Of a stretch of 64,000 bases of DNA, positions 54,114 to 63,519 are shown piece after piece; the stretch's first letter is position 1; every line of letters starts with the position of its first letter. The stretch lies in NCBI RefSeq assembly GCF_016887965.1, contig NZ_JAFDVD010000008.1:248001-312000 (forward strand). Reading direction: 5' to 3'. The translations under genes were made by a program, and so were the position numbers. The DNA is from Phycicoccus sonneratiae. GTDB lineage: Bacteria > Actinomycetota > Actinomycetes > Actinomycetales > Dermatophilaceae. Below the pieces are notes generated by a model. The model did no database searches. It was given only the letters and a program-made list of their open reading frames with translations, and was not told the origin of the DNA.

Positions 54114-54323
54114 TCAGGCGGAGAGGCGCTCGCGCTCGGGGACCTCGACCGGTGCGGCGGCGTCGGAGCCGGGGGCGACCCGCTCGCGCAGCGTCTCGAG
54201 GGTGGCGTGGCCGCGCCGGGTGAGGACCCGGCGACCCGCCCGGCGCGCCGGCACCGCCACCACCCCGACGACGGCCACGGCCAGGGCGGTGATGAGCAGG
54301 AGCGAGAGCACGACGGCGACCAT
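54114..54323 (-). CDS. Small membrane protein of unknown function (69 residues)
   Basis: A short reading frame with one strong N-terminal hydrophobic helix (MVAVVLSLLLITALAVAVVGVVAV) followed by a basic hinge (PARRAGRRVLTRRG) and an acidic tail. GGGGGC precedes ATG 54323. It lies between the M13 peptidase and the second signal peptidase, on the peptidase strand. Length and topology suggest a real single-span protein, but no family is known to me. Confidence 0.5.
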   Translation of the reverse strand: MVAVVLSLLLITALAVAVVGVVAVPARRAGRRVLTRRGHATLETLRERVAPGSDAAAPVEVPERERLSA

Positions 54324-54384
54324 GCCCCCAGTCTCCCGAGCCCTCCGGCGCGTCACCAAATCGACACCTGTGACGGGACCGGAC

Positions 54385-54390
54385 TAGGGT
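54385..54390 (+). promoter_or_regulatory. -10 box of a leaderless promoter (second lepB)
   Basis: TAGGGT, seven bases, then GTG at 54398. The hexamer overlaps an alternative GTG at 54389, which argues for 54398 as the true start. Confidence 0.5.
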
Positions 54391-54397
54391 GACGCGC

Positions 54398-55108
54398 GTG
54401 ACCGACGCCGGTGCCGTGCCCGACCGGCCGACCCCCCGCCGCCGACGTCGCCTGCCGTGGTTTACCGAGGTGCTCGTCGCCCTCGTCGCGGTGGCCCTGG
54501 TCCAGGCCTTCCTCGTCAAGCCCTTCGGCGTCCCGTCGCAGTCGATGGAGAACACCCTCCACATCGGCGACCGGATCCTCGTCAACCGCCTCGACCACGA
54601 CGTCGACCGCGGTGACGTCGTCGTCTTCGGCCACGGCAGCTCGTGGCAGGAGAAGCGGCTGCCGCCGGCGTCCAACCCCGTGACGCGGGCCGCGCGCTGG
54701 GTCGGCGACCTCACGGGCATCGGCCCGAGCAACACCTCGTACACCGTCAAGCGGGTCGTCGGCCTGCCCGGCGAGCGCGTCGCGTGCTGCAGCACCGACG
54801 GGCGGGTCACCGTCGACGACCGGCCCCTCGACGAGCCCTACGTCCTCGAGGACCTGCCCTTCGTCGCCGGCTCGCTCGACTGCTCCAGCACCCCCCGCTC
54901 GACCCGCTGCTTCCCCGAGATCACCGTGCCGCGAGAGAACCTCCTCGTCCTCGGCGACCACCGCTCGCAGTCCGCGGACTCGGTCATCGGGTGCCGGGGC
55001 GCGACCGAGGGCGGCGAGTGCGCGCGGTTCGTGCCCCTGACGCGGGTCGTCGGCCCGGTCGTCCTGCGGTTCTGGCCGCCGGGCGACGTCGGCGGCATCC
55101 GCCACTGA
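54398..55108 (+). CDS. lepB: Signal peptidase I (second copy)
   Basis: This 236-residue S26 protease has one membrane helix (TEVLVALVAVALVQAFLV), the serine box VPSQSMENTL (about residues 45-54), the lysine box YTVKRVVGLPGE and the box-E-like LGDHRSQSADS. A pair of Cys residues lies in the insert (LDCSSTPRSTRCF) and another pair later. It is a full-length, active-looking enzyme unlike the S26-like gene at 31915. I chose GTG 54398 because of the leaderless -10. The next gene starts after ~80 bp. Confidence 0.92.
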   Translation: MTDAGAVPDRPTPRRRRRLPWFTEVLVALVAVALVQAFLVKPFGVPSQSMENTLHIGDRILVNRLDHDVDRGDVVVFGHGSSWQEKRLPPASNPVTRAARWVGDLTGIGPSNTSYTVKRVVGLPGERVACCSTDGRVTVDDRPLDEPYVLEDLPFVAGSLDCSSTPRSTRCFPEITVPRENLLVLGDHRSQSADSVIGCRGATEGGECARFVPLTRVVGPVVLRFWPPGDVGGIRH

Positions 55109-55190
55109 CCCCCGGGCGTCCGCGCTCCCCGGCTCCGCTCTCCGCGAACAGGCCTTCCGCAGAACCGGTCCCGCGTGGTCGGGTGGCCGG

Positions 55191-56189
55191 ATGAAGCTCC
55201 TCGTGCTCGGCGGCACCGCCTTCCTCGGCCGGGAGGTCGCCCGCGCCGGGCTGGCCGCCGGTCACGACGTCACGTGCGTGGCGCGCGGCACCTCGGGCGA
55301 GGTCGCCGCGGGCGCGCGCCTCGTCGTGGCCGACCGCGCGGCCGACGGGCTCGGCGGGGTCGAGGAGGAGCGGTGGGACGCCGTCGTCGACGTCGCACGC
55401 GACCCCGGGCAGGTCCGCCGCGCGGTCGCGGCGCTGCGGGGCCGGGTGGGGCACTGGGGGTTCGTCTCCACCGGCAACGTCTACGCCGACCACTCGGTGC
55501 GCGAGGCCGACGAGTCCACTCCCCTGCTCGACCCGCTCGAGGAGGGCGGCGAGGAGCCCGACGAGTACGGCGGCAAGAAGGTCGCCTGCGAGCGCCACGT
55601 CCTCGACGGCGTCGGCGCCGACCGCGTGCTCGTCGCCCGGGCCGGCCTGCTCGGCGGGCCCGGCGACACGTCCGGGCGCACCGGCTGGTGGCCGTGGCGG
55701 TTCGCCCACCCGGCCTCCCCCGGAGAGGTACTGGTCCCCGATGCGCTCGAGGACCCGGCGCAGGTCCTCGACGCCCGCGACCTCGCGGCGTGGCTCGTCC
55801 GCTCCGGCGAGTCCGGAACGGCCGGTGTCGTCGACGCCGTGGGACCGACGACGACGCTCGGGGGCGTGCTGGCGGCCGCACGCGAGGCGGCCGGGTCCCC
55901 CGCCGTCGAGGCCGTGGCCGCGGACCCCACCTGGCTCACCGAGCAGGACGTCGGGGCCTGGATGGGCCCGCGCTCGCTGCCGCTGTGGCTGCCCTACCCC
56001 GAGTATGCGGGGTTCGCCGCCCGCACCGGGGAGGCCGCGCGGGGGCTCGGGCTCACGACCCGCCCGCTCGTCGACACGCTGCGCGACGTCCTCGCCTGGG
56101 AGGAGGAGCGTCCGGCCGACCAGCCGCGGCGCACCGGGCTCGGAGACGACGACGAGCGCACGCTGCTCGCCGCCTGGCACACCCGCTGA
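55191..56189 (+). CDS. NAD-dependent epimerase/dehydratase-like protein
   Basis: This 332-residue protein has a short-chain (extended SDR) fold with the N-terminal nucleotide-binding motif LVLGGTAFLGREVA (residues 3-16), and WGFVSTGNVYADHSV and YGGKK, where a Tyr-x-x-x-Lys catalytic pair is found. It lacks the diverse C-terminal part of sugar epimerases. Reductase or epimerase activity on an unknown substrate is likely. ATG 55191 follows a GGTGGCCGG stretch. It is convergent with smc. Confidence 0.85.
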   Translation: MKLLVLGGTAFLGREVARAGLAAGHDVTCVARGTSGEVAAGARLVVADRAADGLGGVEEERWDAVVDVARDPGQVRRAVAALRGRVGHWGFVSTGNVYADHSVREADESTPLLDPLEEGGEEPDEYGGKKVACERHVLDGVGADRVLVARAGLLGGPGDTSGRTGWWPWRFAHPASPGEVLVPDALEDPAQVLDARDLAAWLVRSGESGTAGVVDAVGPTTTLGGVLAAAREAAGSPAVEAVAADPTWLTEQDVGAWMGPRSLPLWLPYPEYAGFAARTGEAARGLGLTTRPLVDTLRDVLAWEEERPADQPRRTGLGDDDERTLLAAWHTR

Positions 56190-56201
56190 GGCGCCCCGCG
56201 G

Positions 56202-59200
56202 TCAGGCGGAGGCGGCGACGTCGCGGATGCGCTGGCTGACGACCGTCGTCACGCCGTCACCGCGCATCGAGACGCCGTAGAGGGCGTCCGCGACCTCCAT
56301 CGTCCGCTTCTGGTGCGTGATGACGATGAGCTGGCTGGAGTCGCGCAGCTCTTCGAAGAGGGTGATGAGCCGGCCGAGGTTGGTGTCGTCGAGGGCGGCC
56401 TCGACCTCGTCCATGATGTAGAAGGGGCTCGGCCGGGCCTTGAAGATGGCCACGAGCAGCGCCACGGCCACGAGCGAGCGCTCGCCACCGGAGAGCAGCG
56501 AGAGCCGCTTGACCTTCTTGCCCGGCGGCCGCGCCTCGACCTCGATGCCGGTCGTCAGCATGTTGTCGGGGTCGGTGAGCACGAGGCGGCCCTCGCCGCC
56601 GGGGAACAGCCGGCCGAAGACCCGCTCGAACTGCGCCTCGGTGTCGTGGAAGGCCTCGGTGAAGACCTGCTCGACCCGCTCGTCGACCTCGCGGACGATG
56701 TCGAGCAGGTCGCGCTTGGAGCGCTTGAGGTCCTCGAGCTGGGTCGTGAGGAAGGTGTGCCGCTCCTCGAGCGCCGCGAACTCCTCGAGGGCGAGCGGGT
56801 TGACCCGCCCGAGGGCGGACAGCGCGCGCTCGGCCTTGCGCAGCCGCTTCTCCTGCTCCTCGCGGACGTACGGCACCGGCTCGGGCGTGGCGTCGGGGTC
56901 GTCGTCCGGCCCCGCGACGTGCGGCACCTCGCGGTGCGGGCCGAACTCCTCGACGAGCACCTCGGGGTCGATGCCCAGCTCCTCGACGGCCTTGGCCTGC
57001 AGCTGCTCGATGCGGGCCAGCTGGCGGGCGCGGGCCATCTCGTCGCGGTGCGCGGCGTCGGTGAGGTCGCGCAGCTCGTCCTGGACGCCGGCGAGCTCCT
57101 GGCGCAGACCGGAGGCGACCCGGTCGCGCTCGACCCGCTCGGCCTCGGCGGCGTCGCGCAGGGTCGCCGCACGGGTCAGGGCCCGGGCGACGCTGTCGAC
57201 CGCCCACGCGGCGGCCTCGTGGACGGCGGCCGCGACCTCGGCCTCGCGGCGGCGCTTCTCGCGGCGCTCGCGCAGCCGCTCGCGCGCGGCGATCTCGTTG
57301 CGGGCCGCACCCTCGAGCGAGTCGGCGCGACCCTTGAGCGCCCGGGCCCGCTCCTCCTTGGTGCGCAGGGCGAGCCGGACCTCGGTCTCCCCGGTGCGCG
57401 CCCGGCTGGCCTCGAGCTCGAGGCGGTCGCGCTCGTCGGTGGAGGGGTCGGCGTCCTCCTCGACCGGCTCGGCCTCGGCCTCGGCGAGCCGGGTGGTCAG
57501 GGCCTCGAGCTCGGTGCGGTCGGCCTCGAGCCGCTCGGTGGCCGCGGCGATGGCGGCCTCCGCGCGCTCGGCCTCGGCGCCGGCGGTGCGCATCGAGGCC
57601 CCGAGGGTGCCGAGGCGCTCGGCGATCGCGGCCATCCGGGCGTCGGACTCGTGGAGGGCCTCGAGGGCGGAGTCGACCTCGGTGCCCATCGTCGCCGCCT
57701 TCTCACGAGCGGCGGTGAGCGAGAACCGGGTCCGCTCGGCGCGGGCCGAGGCCTCGCCGAGCGCGGTGCGGGTCTCGTCGACGGCCGCCTGCACCTCGAG
57801 GAGGCTCTCGCCGGCGCTGCTGCCGCCACGGGCCCAGCCGGGGCCGAAGACGTCGCCGTCGGCGGTGACCGCGGTGACGCCGGGGTGGCGCGAGACGAGG
57901 GCGACGGCGTGGCCGGCGGTGGGCACGAGGGCCACCCGCTCGAGGAGCTGCTCGACGGCCGGCGCGACGGCGGCCTCGGCGCGCACGACGTCGCGGGCCC
58001 AGACGGCCTCGCCGCCGAGGTCGGGCCAGGAACCGGGGTCGCTCGGGCTGGCGGTCTCGCCGACGAGGAGGGCGGCGCGCCCACCGTCGGCCTCGCGCAG
58101 GCTCGCGAGCGCGGCGGCGGCGGAGTCGGCCGACCCGACGGCCAGCGCCTCCGACGCCCAGCCGAGGGCGGCGGCGACGGCCGCCTCGTGGCCGCCGCTG
58201 ACGTGCAGCAGGGCGGTGACGGTGCCGAGGATCGCGTGCTCGTCGTCGGCCGCCTCGAGGAGCGTGGCCGCGCCGTCCTTGCGGCGCAGGCTCATCTCGA
58301 GCGCCTCGAGCCGGGCCTGGCTGGACGCCCGGTCGCGCTCGGCCGCCCGCTCGGCGGCGAGGAGCTGCTCGATCTCGCCCTCGACGGCGGCCAGCCGTTC
58401 GGCGGCCGCCTCGTAGGTGGTGTCGAGGCCCTCCTCGCCCTCCTCGTCGTGGGCGATGCCGCCCTCGAGCCGGGCGAACTCGCGCTCGGCCTCGGTGGCT
58501 CGCTCGCGGGCCTCGGTGACGAGACCCTGGAGCCGGCCGATCTCGGCCTCGGCGGCCTCGATCCGGCTGCGACGGGCCCCGACCTGTCCGGCGAGCTTGG
58601 CCAGGCCCTCGCGGCGGTCGGCGGCGGCGCGAGCGAGGCGGGCGAGGCGCTGCTGCTCGGCGGCGAACGCGGCCTCGGCGGCCTCGCGGGCCGACACGGC
58701 CTCGGCGAGCCCCTCGGTGGTCTCCTCGATCTCGGCGAGGAGCACGCCCTCGGCCTCGCGGGCCTGCGCGGCCTGGGCGCGCAGCTCCTCGGGGTCGCGG
58801 CCGGAGGTGGTCTCGTGCTCCTCGTCCTGGGAGAGCAGGCGCACCCGCTCGGCGGCGACCGAGCCGGTGGACTCGAGGCGGTCGCGCAGGCTCTGGAGGC
58901 GCACGACGCGCTCCTGGGCCCGGCCGAGCTCGGGGGCGGCGTCGGCGGCCATCCGCTCGACCTCCGAGAGCCGGCCGCGGACGGTGGCCAGGGCGTCCTC
59001 GACGGCGGTGCGGCGCTCGAGGAGCGCGGTCTCGTCGGCGACCTCCTGCTCGACGATGCCCGTCAGCTGGACGAGGTCGTCGGCGAGCAGGCGCAGCCGG
59101 GCGTCGCGGACGTCGGCCTGCACGACGGCGGCGCGGCGCGCGGCCTCGGCCTGGCGGCCGAGCGGGCCGAGCTGGCGCCGGATCTCGCCGGTGAGGTCCT

Positions 59201-59774
59201 GGACGCGGGTGAGGTTGCCCTCCATCTGCTCGAGCTTGCGCAGCCCCCGCTCCTTGCGGCGCCGGTGCTTGAGGACGCCCGCGGCCTCCTCGATGAAGCC
59301 GCGCCGCTCCTCGGGGGTCGCGCGCAGCACGGTGTCGAGCTGGCCCTGGCCGACGATGACGTGCATCTCGCGGCCGAGCCCCGAGTCGGAGAGCAGCTCC
59401 TGGACGTCGAGGAGGCGGCAGGACGTGCCGTTGATGGCGTACTCGGAGCCGCCACCGCGGAACATCGTCCGGGTGATCGTCACCTCGGTGTAGTCGATGG
59501 GCAGGGCGCCGTCGGTGTTGTCGATCGTCAGGCTGACCTCGGCCCGCCCGAGCGGCGGGCGACCGGCGGTGCCGGCGAAGATGACGTCCTCCATCTTGCC
59601 GCCGCGCAGGCTCTTGGCACCCTGCTCGCCCATGACCCAGGCGAGGGCGTCGACGACGTTGGACTTGCCGGAGCCGTTCGGGCCGACGACGCAGGTGATG
59701 CCCGGCTCGAGGCGCATCGTCGTCGCCGAGGCGAAGGACTTGAACCCCTTGAGGGTCAGCGTCTTGAGGTACAT
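56202..59774 (-). CDS. smc: Chromosome segregation protein SMC
   Basis: SMC organises the chromosome with ScpA and ScpB. The 1,190-residue protein has Walker A near residue 32 (GPNGSGKSNVVDALAWVMGEQ), a long heptad region, the hinge around residues 510-660, a second coiled coil, and the C-terminal LSLLSGGERSLVAVALLVAIF signature with Walker B in the FYIMDEVEAALDDTN segment. It ends DGVTTVVSQRIRDVAASA. The ATG is 58 bases after TAGCAT. It is convergent with the epimerase gene and lies 26 bp from it. Confidence 0.97.
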   Translation of the reverse strand: MYLKTLTLKGFKSFASATTMRLEPGITCVVGPNGSGKSNVVDALAWVMGEQGAKSLRGGKMEDVIFAGTAGRPPLGRAEVSLTIDNTDGALPIDYTEVTITRTMFRGGGSEYAINGTSCRLLDVQELLSDSGLGREMHVIVGQGQLDTVLRATPEERRGFIEEAAGVLKHRRRKERGLRKLEQMEGNLTRVQDLTGEIRRQLGPLGRQAEAARRAAVVQADVRDARLRLLADDLVQLTGIVEQEVADETALLERRTAVEDALATVRGRLSEVERMAADAAPELGRAQERVVRLQSLRDRLESTGSVAAERVRLLSQDEEHETTSGRDPEELRAQAAQAREAEGVLLAEIEETTEGLAEAVSAREAAEAAFAAEQQRLARLARAAADRREGLAKLAGQVGARRSRIEAAEAEIGRLQGLVTEARERATEAEREFARLEGGIAHDEEGEEGLDTTYEAAAERLAAVEGEIEQLLAAERAAERDRASSQARLEALEMSLRRKDGAATLLEAADDEHAILGTVTALLHVSGGHEAAVAAALGWASEALAVGSADSAAAALASLREADGGRAALLVGETASPSDPGSWPDLGGEAVWARDVVRAEAAVAPAVEQLLERVALVPTAGHAVALVSRHPGVTAVTADGDVFGPGWARGGSSAGESLLEVQAAVDETRTALGEASARAERTRFSLTAAREKAATMGTEVDSALEALHESDARMAAIAERLGTLGASMRTAGAEAERAEAAIAAATERLEADRTELEALTTRLAEAEAEPVEEDADPSTDERDRLELEASRARTGETEVRLALRTKEERARALKGRADSLEGAARNEIAARERLRERREKRRREAEVAAAVHEAAAWAVDSVARALTRAATLRDAAEAERVERDRVASGLRQELAGVQDELRDLTDAAHRDEMARARQLARIEQLQAKAVEELGIDPEVLVEEFGPHREVPHVAGPDDDPDATPEPVPYVREEQEKRLRKAERALSALGRVNPLALEEFAALEERHTFLTTQLEDLKRSKRDLLDIVREVDERVEQVFTEAFHDTEAQFERVFGRLFPGGEGRLVLTDPDNMLTTGIEVEARPPGKKVKRLSLLSGGERSLVAVALLVAIFKARPSPFYIMDEVEAALDDTNLGRLITLFEELRDSSQLIVITHQKRTMEVADALYGVSMRGDGVTTVVSQRIRDVAASA

Positions 59775-59919
59775 GCGGGCGGTCGTCGTCTCTCGTCGGT
59801 GGGCGGCCGGACCGGGGTCCGGGTCGCGGGCGATGCTACCGGGGCGCGCGGGAGGCGGCGGGACGTGCCGCTGCCCCGGTGGTGCCTGTGGCCCGTGGTG
59901 CTCGTGGGACCCGTGGGGG

Positions 59920-60210
59920 TCAGGAGCCGCCCGCGAGGTGCTCGTGGTGGTGGATGACCTCGGCGATGATGAAGTTCAGGAAGGCCTCGGCGAACTGCGG
60001 GTCGAGGCCGGAGTCGTCGGCGAGCGCCCGCAGCCGCGCGACCTGGGCCTCCTCGCGACCGGGGTCGGCGGCGGGCATCCCCACGGCGGCCTTGAGCTCG
60101 CCGACCGCCTGGGTGCACTTGAACCGCTCGGCGAGCAGGTGGACGAGGGCGGCGTCGATGTTGTCGATGCTCGAGCGCAGCCGCGCGAGGTCCGGGGGGA
60201 TGTCGCTCAC
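59920..60210 (-). CDS. AroQ-type chorismate mutase
   Basis: This 96-residue all-helical protein matches the AroQ fold. It has LARLRSSIDNIDAALVHLLAERFKCTQAVGELKA (the first helix with Arg and the KxxxV region), the middle GREEAQVARLRALA, and the third helix EAFLNFIIAEVIHHHE. Chorismate mutases turn chorismate to prephenate on the way to Phe and Tyr. The length is right for a monofunctional enzyme. GTG 60210 is leaderless. Confidence 0.85.
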   Translation of the reverse strand: MSDIPPDLARLRSSIDNIDAALVHLLAERFKCTQAVGELKAAVGMPAADPGREEAQVARLRALADDSGLDPQFAEAFLNFIIAEVIHHHEHLAGGS

Positions 60211-60216
60211 CCGCCC

Positions 60217-60222
60217 ATCGTA
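60217..60222 (-). promoter_or_regulatory. -10 box of a leaderless promoter (chorismate mutase)
   Basis: On the minus strand TACGAT, six bases (GGGCGG), then GTG at 60210. Confidence 0.55.
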
Positions 60223-60340
60223 GGAAGCCCACTCGCCCGCACCCCAGCGCGTCCCACTTCCCGAGCCTCGCCACCATCGAGATCGCGCGACATGCGGACA
60301 TCGGCACTCCATGCTCCGCATGTCGCGCGACGTCGACCCG

Positions 60341-60649
60341 TCAGCGCTCGCGGAAGCCGGTCTCGCCCTTCGGCTCGGACCACAGTGGCGCCGAGACCGA
60401 CGTGACCCGGCCCGGCCGCCCCGCACCGGACGGCTCGTCCCGCAGCAGGGCGTGCAGCGCCTCGATGTCCGGCCGCGGCCCCTCCGCGGCCACCTCCACG
60501 CGGCCGTCGGCGGTGTTGCGTGCCCAGCCGGCCAGCCCGAGCTCGAGGGCCCGGGCCCGGGTCCACCAGCGGAACCCGACGCCCTGCACCTGCCCCCGCA
60601 CGAAGACCGTCGCCCGCTCGTCGTCGCCGACCTGTTCGTCCGCACCCAT
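60341..60649 (-). CDS. Acylphosphatase
   Basis: This 102-residue acylphosphatase hydrolyses carboxyl-phosphate bonds such as acetyl or carbamoyl phosphate. The signature FVRGQVQGVGFRWWT (about residues 16-30) holds the catalytic Arg, and GWARNTADGRVEVAAEGP holds the Asn. The usual fold and length are met. ATG 60649 is seven bases after TAGGAT, so it is leaderless; an in-frame codon at 60685 is less likely. Confidence 0.92.
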   Translation of the reverse strand: MGADEQVGDDERATVFVRGQVQGVGFRWWTRARALELGLAGWARNTADGRVEVAAEGPRPDIEALHALLRDEPSGAGRPGRVTSVSAPLWSEPKGETGFRER

Positions 60650-60656
60650 GCCGTCG

Positions 60657-60662
60657 ATCCTA
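60657..60662 (-). promoter_or_regulatory. -10 box of a leaderless promoter (acylphosphatase)
   Basis: On the minus strand TAGGAT, seven bases, then ATG at 60649. Confidence 0.55.
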
Positions 60663-60719
60663 GGAACCCCACGGCCCCGCCCCACCGCGCGCCTCCGTCA
60701 CCCTGTCACCACGCGTCAC

Positions 60720-60725
60720 TACCGT
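60720..60725 (+). promoter_or_regulatory. -10 box of a leaderless promoter (acyltransferase)
   Basis: TACCGT, six bases (TGCGTC), then ATG at 60732. Confidence 0.5.
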
Positions 60726-60731
60726 TGCGTC

Positions 60732-62672
60732 ATGGAGTCGCTCCGGCCCGAGGGGAGCGGTGGGGTCGCCACCGAACCGCGCCCCGCCGCGCCGACCGCC
60801 CGCCCCTCCCGACGCCTCCCGGGGCTCGACGGCCTGCGGGCCCTCGCGGTCCTCGCGGTCATCGCCTTCCACCTCGACCCGCGCTGGCTCCCCGGCGGCT
60901 TCCTCGGGGTCGACGTCTTCTTCGTCATCTCCGGGTTCCTCATCACGACGCTGCTGCTGCGCGAGCGGGCCGAGACCGGGTCCGTCGACCTGCGCGCCTT
61001 CTGGACCCGCCGCGCCCGCCGGCTGCTGCCCGCGCTGCTGCTCGTCGTCCCGTCGGCGGTCCTCCTCGCCCGGCTCACCGAGAGCGACCTGCTCGTCGGC
61101 ATCGGGCGGCAGGTCCTCGGTGCCCTGACCTTCACCTCGAACTGGCTCGAGGTCGGGGCCGGCACCGACTACTTCGCCTCGACCTCCCCCACCCTGCTCG
61201 CCAACCTCTGGAGCCTGGCCGTCGAGGAGCAGTTCTACCTCCTGTGGCCGCTCGCGCTCCTCCTGCTGGTCCGGGTCGTCCGCCGCCCCGAGGCGCGCGC
61301 CGGCGCGGCCCTCGCGCTGGCCCTCGGGTCCTCGCTCCTCATGGCCCTGCGGCTCGACCCCGAACACCCGACCCGCGTCTACTACGGCACCGACACCCAC
61401 GCCACCGGCCTGATGGTCGGCGCGGCCCTCGCGCTCGCCCTCGCCGCTCCGCACCGGGCCTGGACGCGCACCGCCTTCTGGGAGAGGCACCGTCGGGCGG
61501 TCGGCGCCGTGGCGCTGGTCGTGCTCGGCAGCCTGCTCGTCCTCGCCGACGAGCGCTCCCCCGTCACCTTCCGCGGCGGCATCCTCCTCGCCTCGGTCGC
61601 GACGGCCGCGCTGGTCCTCGTCGTCGTCGAGCGCCCCGGCCGGCTGCGCGCCCTCCTCGACCTGCCGGCCGCCCGCTGGGTCGGCTCACGCTCCTACGGC
61701 CTCTACCTGTGGCACTGGCCGGTCGTCCTCGTCGTCGGCCAGGACCTGCCGGTCGCGCCCGGCGGCCTCGACTACGTCCTCACCCGCGGCTGGGCCCTGC
61801 TCGTCACCGTCGCCGCGGCCGACCTCTCGTACCGGTTCGTCGAGACCCCGGTCCGCCGGCTCGGGTTCGGTGGCGCGCTGGCGGCCGGGGCCCGCCGGCT
61901 CCGCCGCGCCGGCACCCGTCGCGCCAGGGTCGCGATCGGCGTGCTCGTCACCGCCTCGGTCGCCACCGCGGTCGTCCTCGTCACGGCCCCCGAACGCACC
62001 GCCACCGAGGAGCTCATCGAGGCCAACGAGGCGGCCCTCGCGCGGCAGGCCGCCGCCACGGCCACCCCCACGCCGAGCGCCACCCCGACCCCGTCGGCCG
62101 GCGCGGCGACGAAGCCCGCGAAGGCCTCGACCACGCGCGCGTCGTGGACCATGCCCGCGGGCTCGGAGATCGACGCCTTCGGCGACTCGATGCTCGTCGG
62201 GGCCAAGCAGGCGATGGAGTACTACTTCCCGAAGATCCGCCTCGACGCCCGCTCCAACCGCCGGTGGAGCGAGGCGCCGGCGCTCGTGAAGCGCCGCGGC
62301 GACGGCCTGCGGCGCGCCGTCGTCCTCGCCTTCGGCACGAACTTCGGCACCGACGCCCGGGCCATCGACCGCACCCTCGACGCCGTCGGCCCCGACCGGA
62401 TGGTCGTCGTCCTCACCGTCCACGGCCGGTACGCGCGCGCCGAGACCGACAACGACCAGCTGCGGGCCGCCGTCGCGGGCCGGGCCAACGTCGTCGTCGC
62501 CGACTGGGACGCCGCGCTCGCCGACACCAGCGGGATGCTGCAGTCCGACGGCATCCACCCGAGCATCAAGGGCGCGCACCTCTACAGCGCGACGGTCCGC
62601 TCCGCCCTCGCCGCCCTCTCCGAGCGGCGCACCGGCACCCCGGTCAGGCTCGAGCCGATCCCGCTGCCCTGA
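60732..62672 (+). CDS. OafA/YrhL-type membrane acyltransferase with SGNH-like C-terminal domain
   Basis: This 646-residue membrane protein starts with a ~30-residue cytoplasmic tail. The acyltransferase-3 domain of about ten helices follows ([68 protein letters not shown]). After a Thr/Pro/Ala linker (~residues 440-475) comes an extracytoplasmic SGNH-type domain with GDSMLVG and [14 protein letters not shown]. Such enzymes O-acetylate cell-wall or envelope sugars. The gene uses a leaderless ATG. Its 3' end overlaps convergent mutM by 29 bp. Confidence 0.9.
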   Translation: MESLRPEGSGGVATEPRPAAPTARPSRRLPGLDGLRALAVLAVIAFHLDPRWLPGGFLGVDVFFVISGFLITTLLLRERAETGSVDLRAFWTRRARRLLPALLLVVPSAVLLARLTESDLLVGIGRQVLGALTFTSNWLEVGAGTDYFASTSPTLLANLWSLAVEEQFYLLWPLALLLLVRVVRRPEARAGAALALALGSSLLMALRLDPEHPTRVYYGTDTHATGLMVGAALALALAAPHRAWTRTAFWERHRRAVGAVALVVLGSLLVLADERSPVTFRGGILLASVATAALVLVVVERPGRLRALLDLPAARWVGSRSYGLYLWHWPVVLVVGQDLPVAPGGLDYVLTRGWALLVTVAAADLSYRFVETPVRRLGFGGALAAGARRLRRAGTRRARVAIGVLVTASVATAVVLVTAPERTATEELIEANEAALARQAAATATPTPSATPTPSAGAATKPAKASTTRASWTMPAGSEIDAFGDSMLVGAKQAMEYYFPKIRLDARSNRRWSEAPALVKRRGDGLRRAVVLAFGTNFGTDARAIDRTLDAVGPDRMVVVLTVHGRYARAETDNDQLRAAVAGRANVVVADWDAALADTSGMLQSDGIHPSIKGAHLYSATVRSALAALSERRTGTPVRLEPIPLP

Positions 62673-63519
62673 CCCGCCGGGGCCGCGGCTGGCAGCGCGG
62701 GCACGAGAACGACGAGCGGTTCATGAACTGCTCACGCCGGATGGGGGTCCCGCAGCGCCGGCAGGGCCGGCCCTCCTGCCCGTACGCGGCGAGCGACCGG
62801 TCGAAGTACCCCGAGGCCCCGTTGACGTTGACGTAGAGCGCGTCGAAGCTCGTGCCCCCCTCGCCGAGCGCCTCGCGCATCACCTCCGTGGCGTGGTCGA
62901 GCAGCGTCCCCAGCCGCGGCTTCGTGAGCGCCGACGCCGGCCGCTCGCCGTGCACCTGCGCGCGCCAGAGCGCCTCGTCCGCGTAGATGTTGCCGATGCC
63001 GGAGACGACGGTCTGGTCGAGGAGGACCCGCTTGACGGCCGAGTCCTTGCCCTTCATCCGGCGCACGACGGCTGCCCGGTCGTAGGCGTCCTCGAGCGGG
63101 TCCGGGGCGATGTGGGCGATGGTCAGCGGCACGCCGTCGTGACCGAGGTCGGTGAGGGCCAGGCCGCCGAAGGTGCGCTGGTCGACGAAGCGCAGCTCGG
63201 GGCCGCCGCCCTCGAACGAGAACCGGGCGTGGAGGTGCTTCTCGTCGGGCAGCGCGGGGTCCTCGACGAGCAGCTGGCCGCTCATCCCGAGGTGGAGGAT
63301 GAGCCCGACGCCGTCCTCGAGGTCCCACCACAGGTACTTGCCGCGGCGCCGGACGGCGGCGACCCGGCGCCCGGCCAGGCGCGACGCGAGGTCCTCGGGG
63401 CCGGCGACGTGGCGACGCGCGACGCGGTGGCCGCGCAGCTCGACGCCGACCAGCCGGCGGCCCTCGACGTGCGTGGCGAGGCCCCGCCGGACGACCTCGA
63501 CCTCGGGGAGCTCAGGCAC
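62644..63519 (-). CDS. mutM: Formamidopyrimidine-DNA glycosylase
   Basis: MutM removes oxidised purines such as 8-oxoguanine. The 291-residue protein has the N-terminal catalytic [13 protein letters not shown] (Pro2, Glu3), Lys61 in RRRGKYLWW, the H2TH region with [12 protein letters not shown], and the C-terminal zinc finger CRRCGTPI...CPRC. The GTG start overlaps the rnc stop by eight bases. The last 29 bp overlap the convergent acyltransferase gene. The actinobacterial rnc-mutM-smc order is recognisable, with an insertion before smc. Confidence 0.95.
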   Translation of the reverse strand: MPELPEVEVVRRGLATHVEGRRLVGVELRGHRVARRHVAGPEDLASRLAGRRVAAVRRRGKYLWWDLEDGVGLILHLGMSGQLLVEDPALPDEKHLHARFSFEGGGPELRFVDQRTFGGLALTDLGHDGVPLTIAHIAPDPLEDAYDRAAVVRRMKGKDSAVKRVLLDQTVVSGIGNIYADEALWRAQVHGERPASALTKPRLGTLLDHATEVMREALGEGGTSFDALYVNVNGASGYFDRSLAAYGQEGRPCRRCGTPIRREQFMNRSSFSCPRCQPRPRRVRAAGSARA

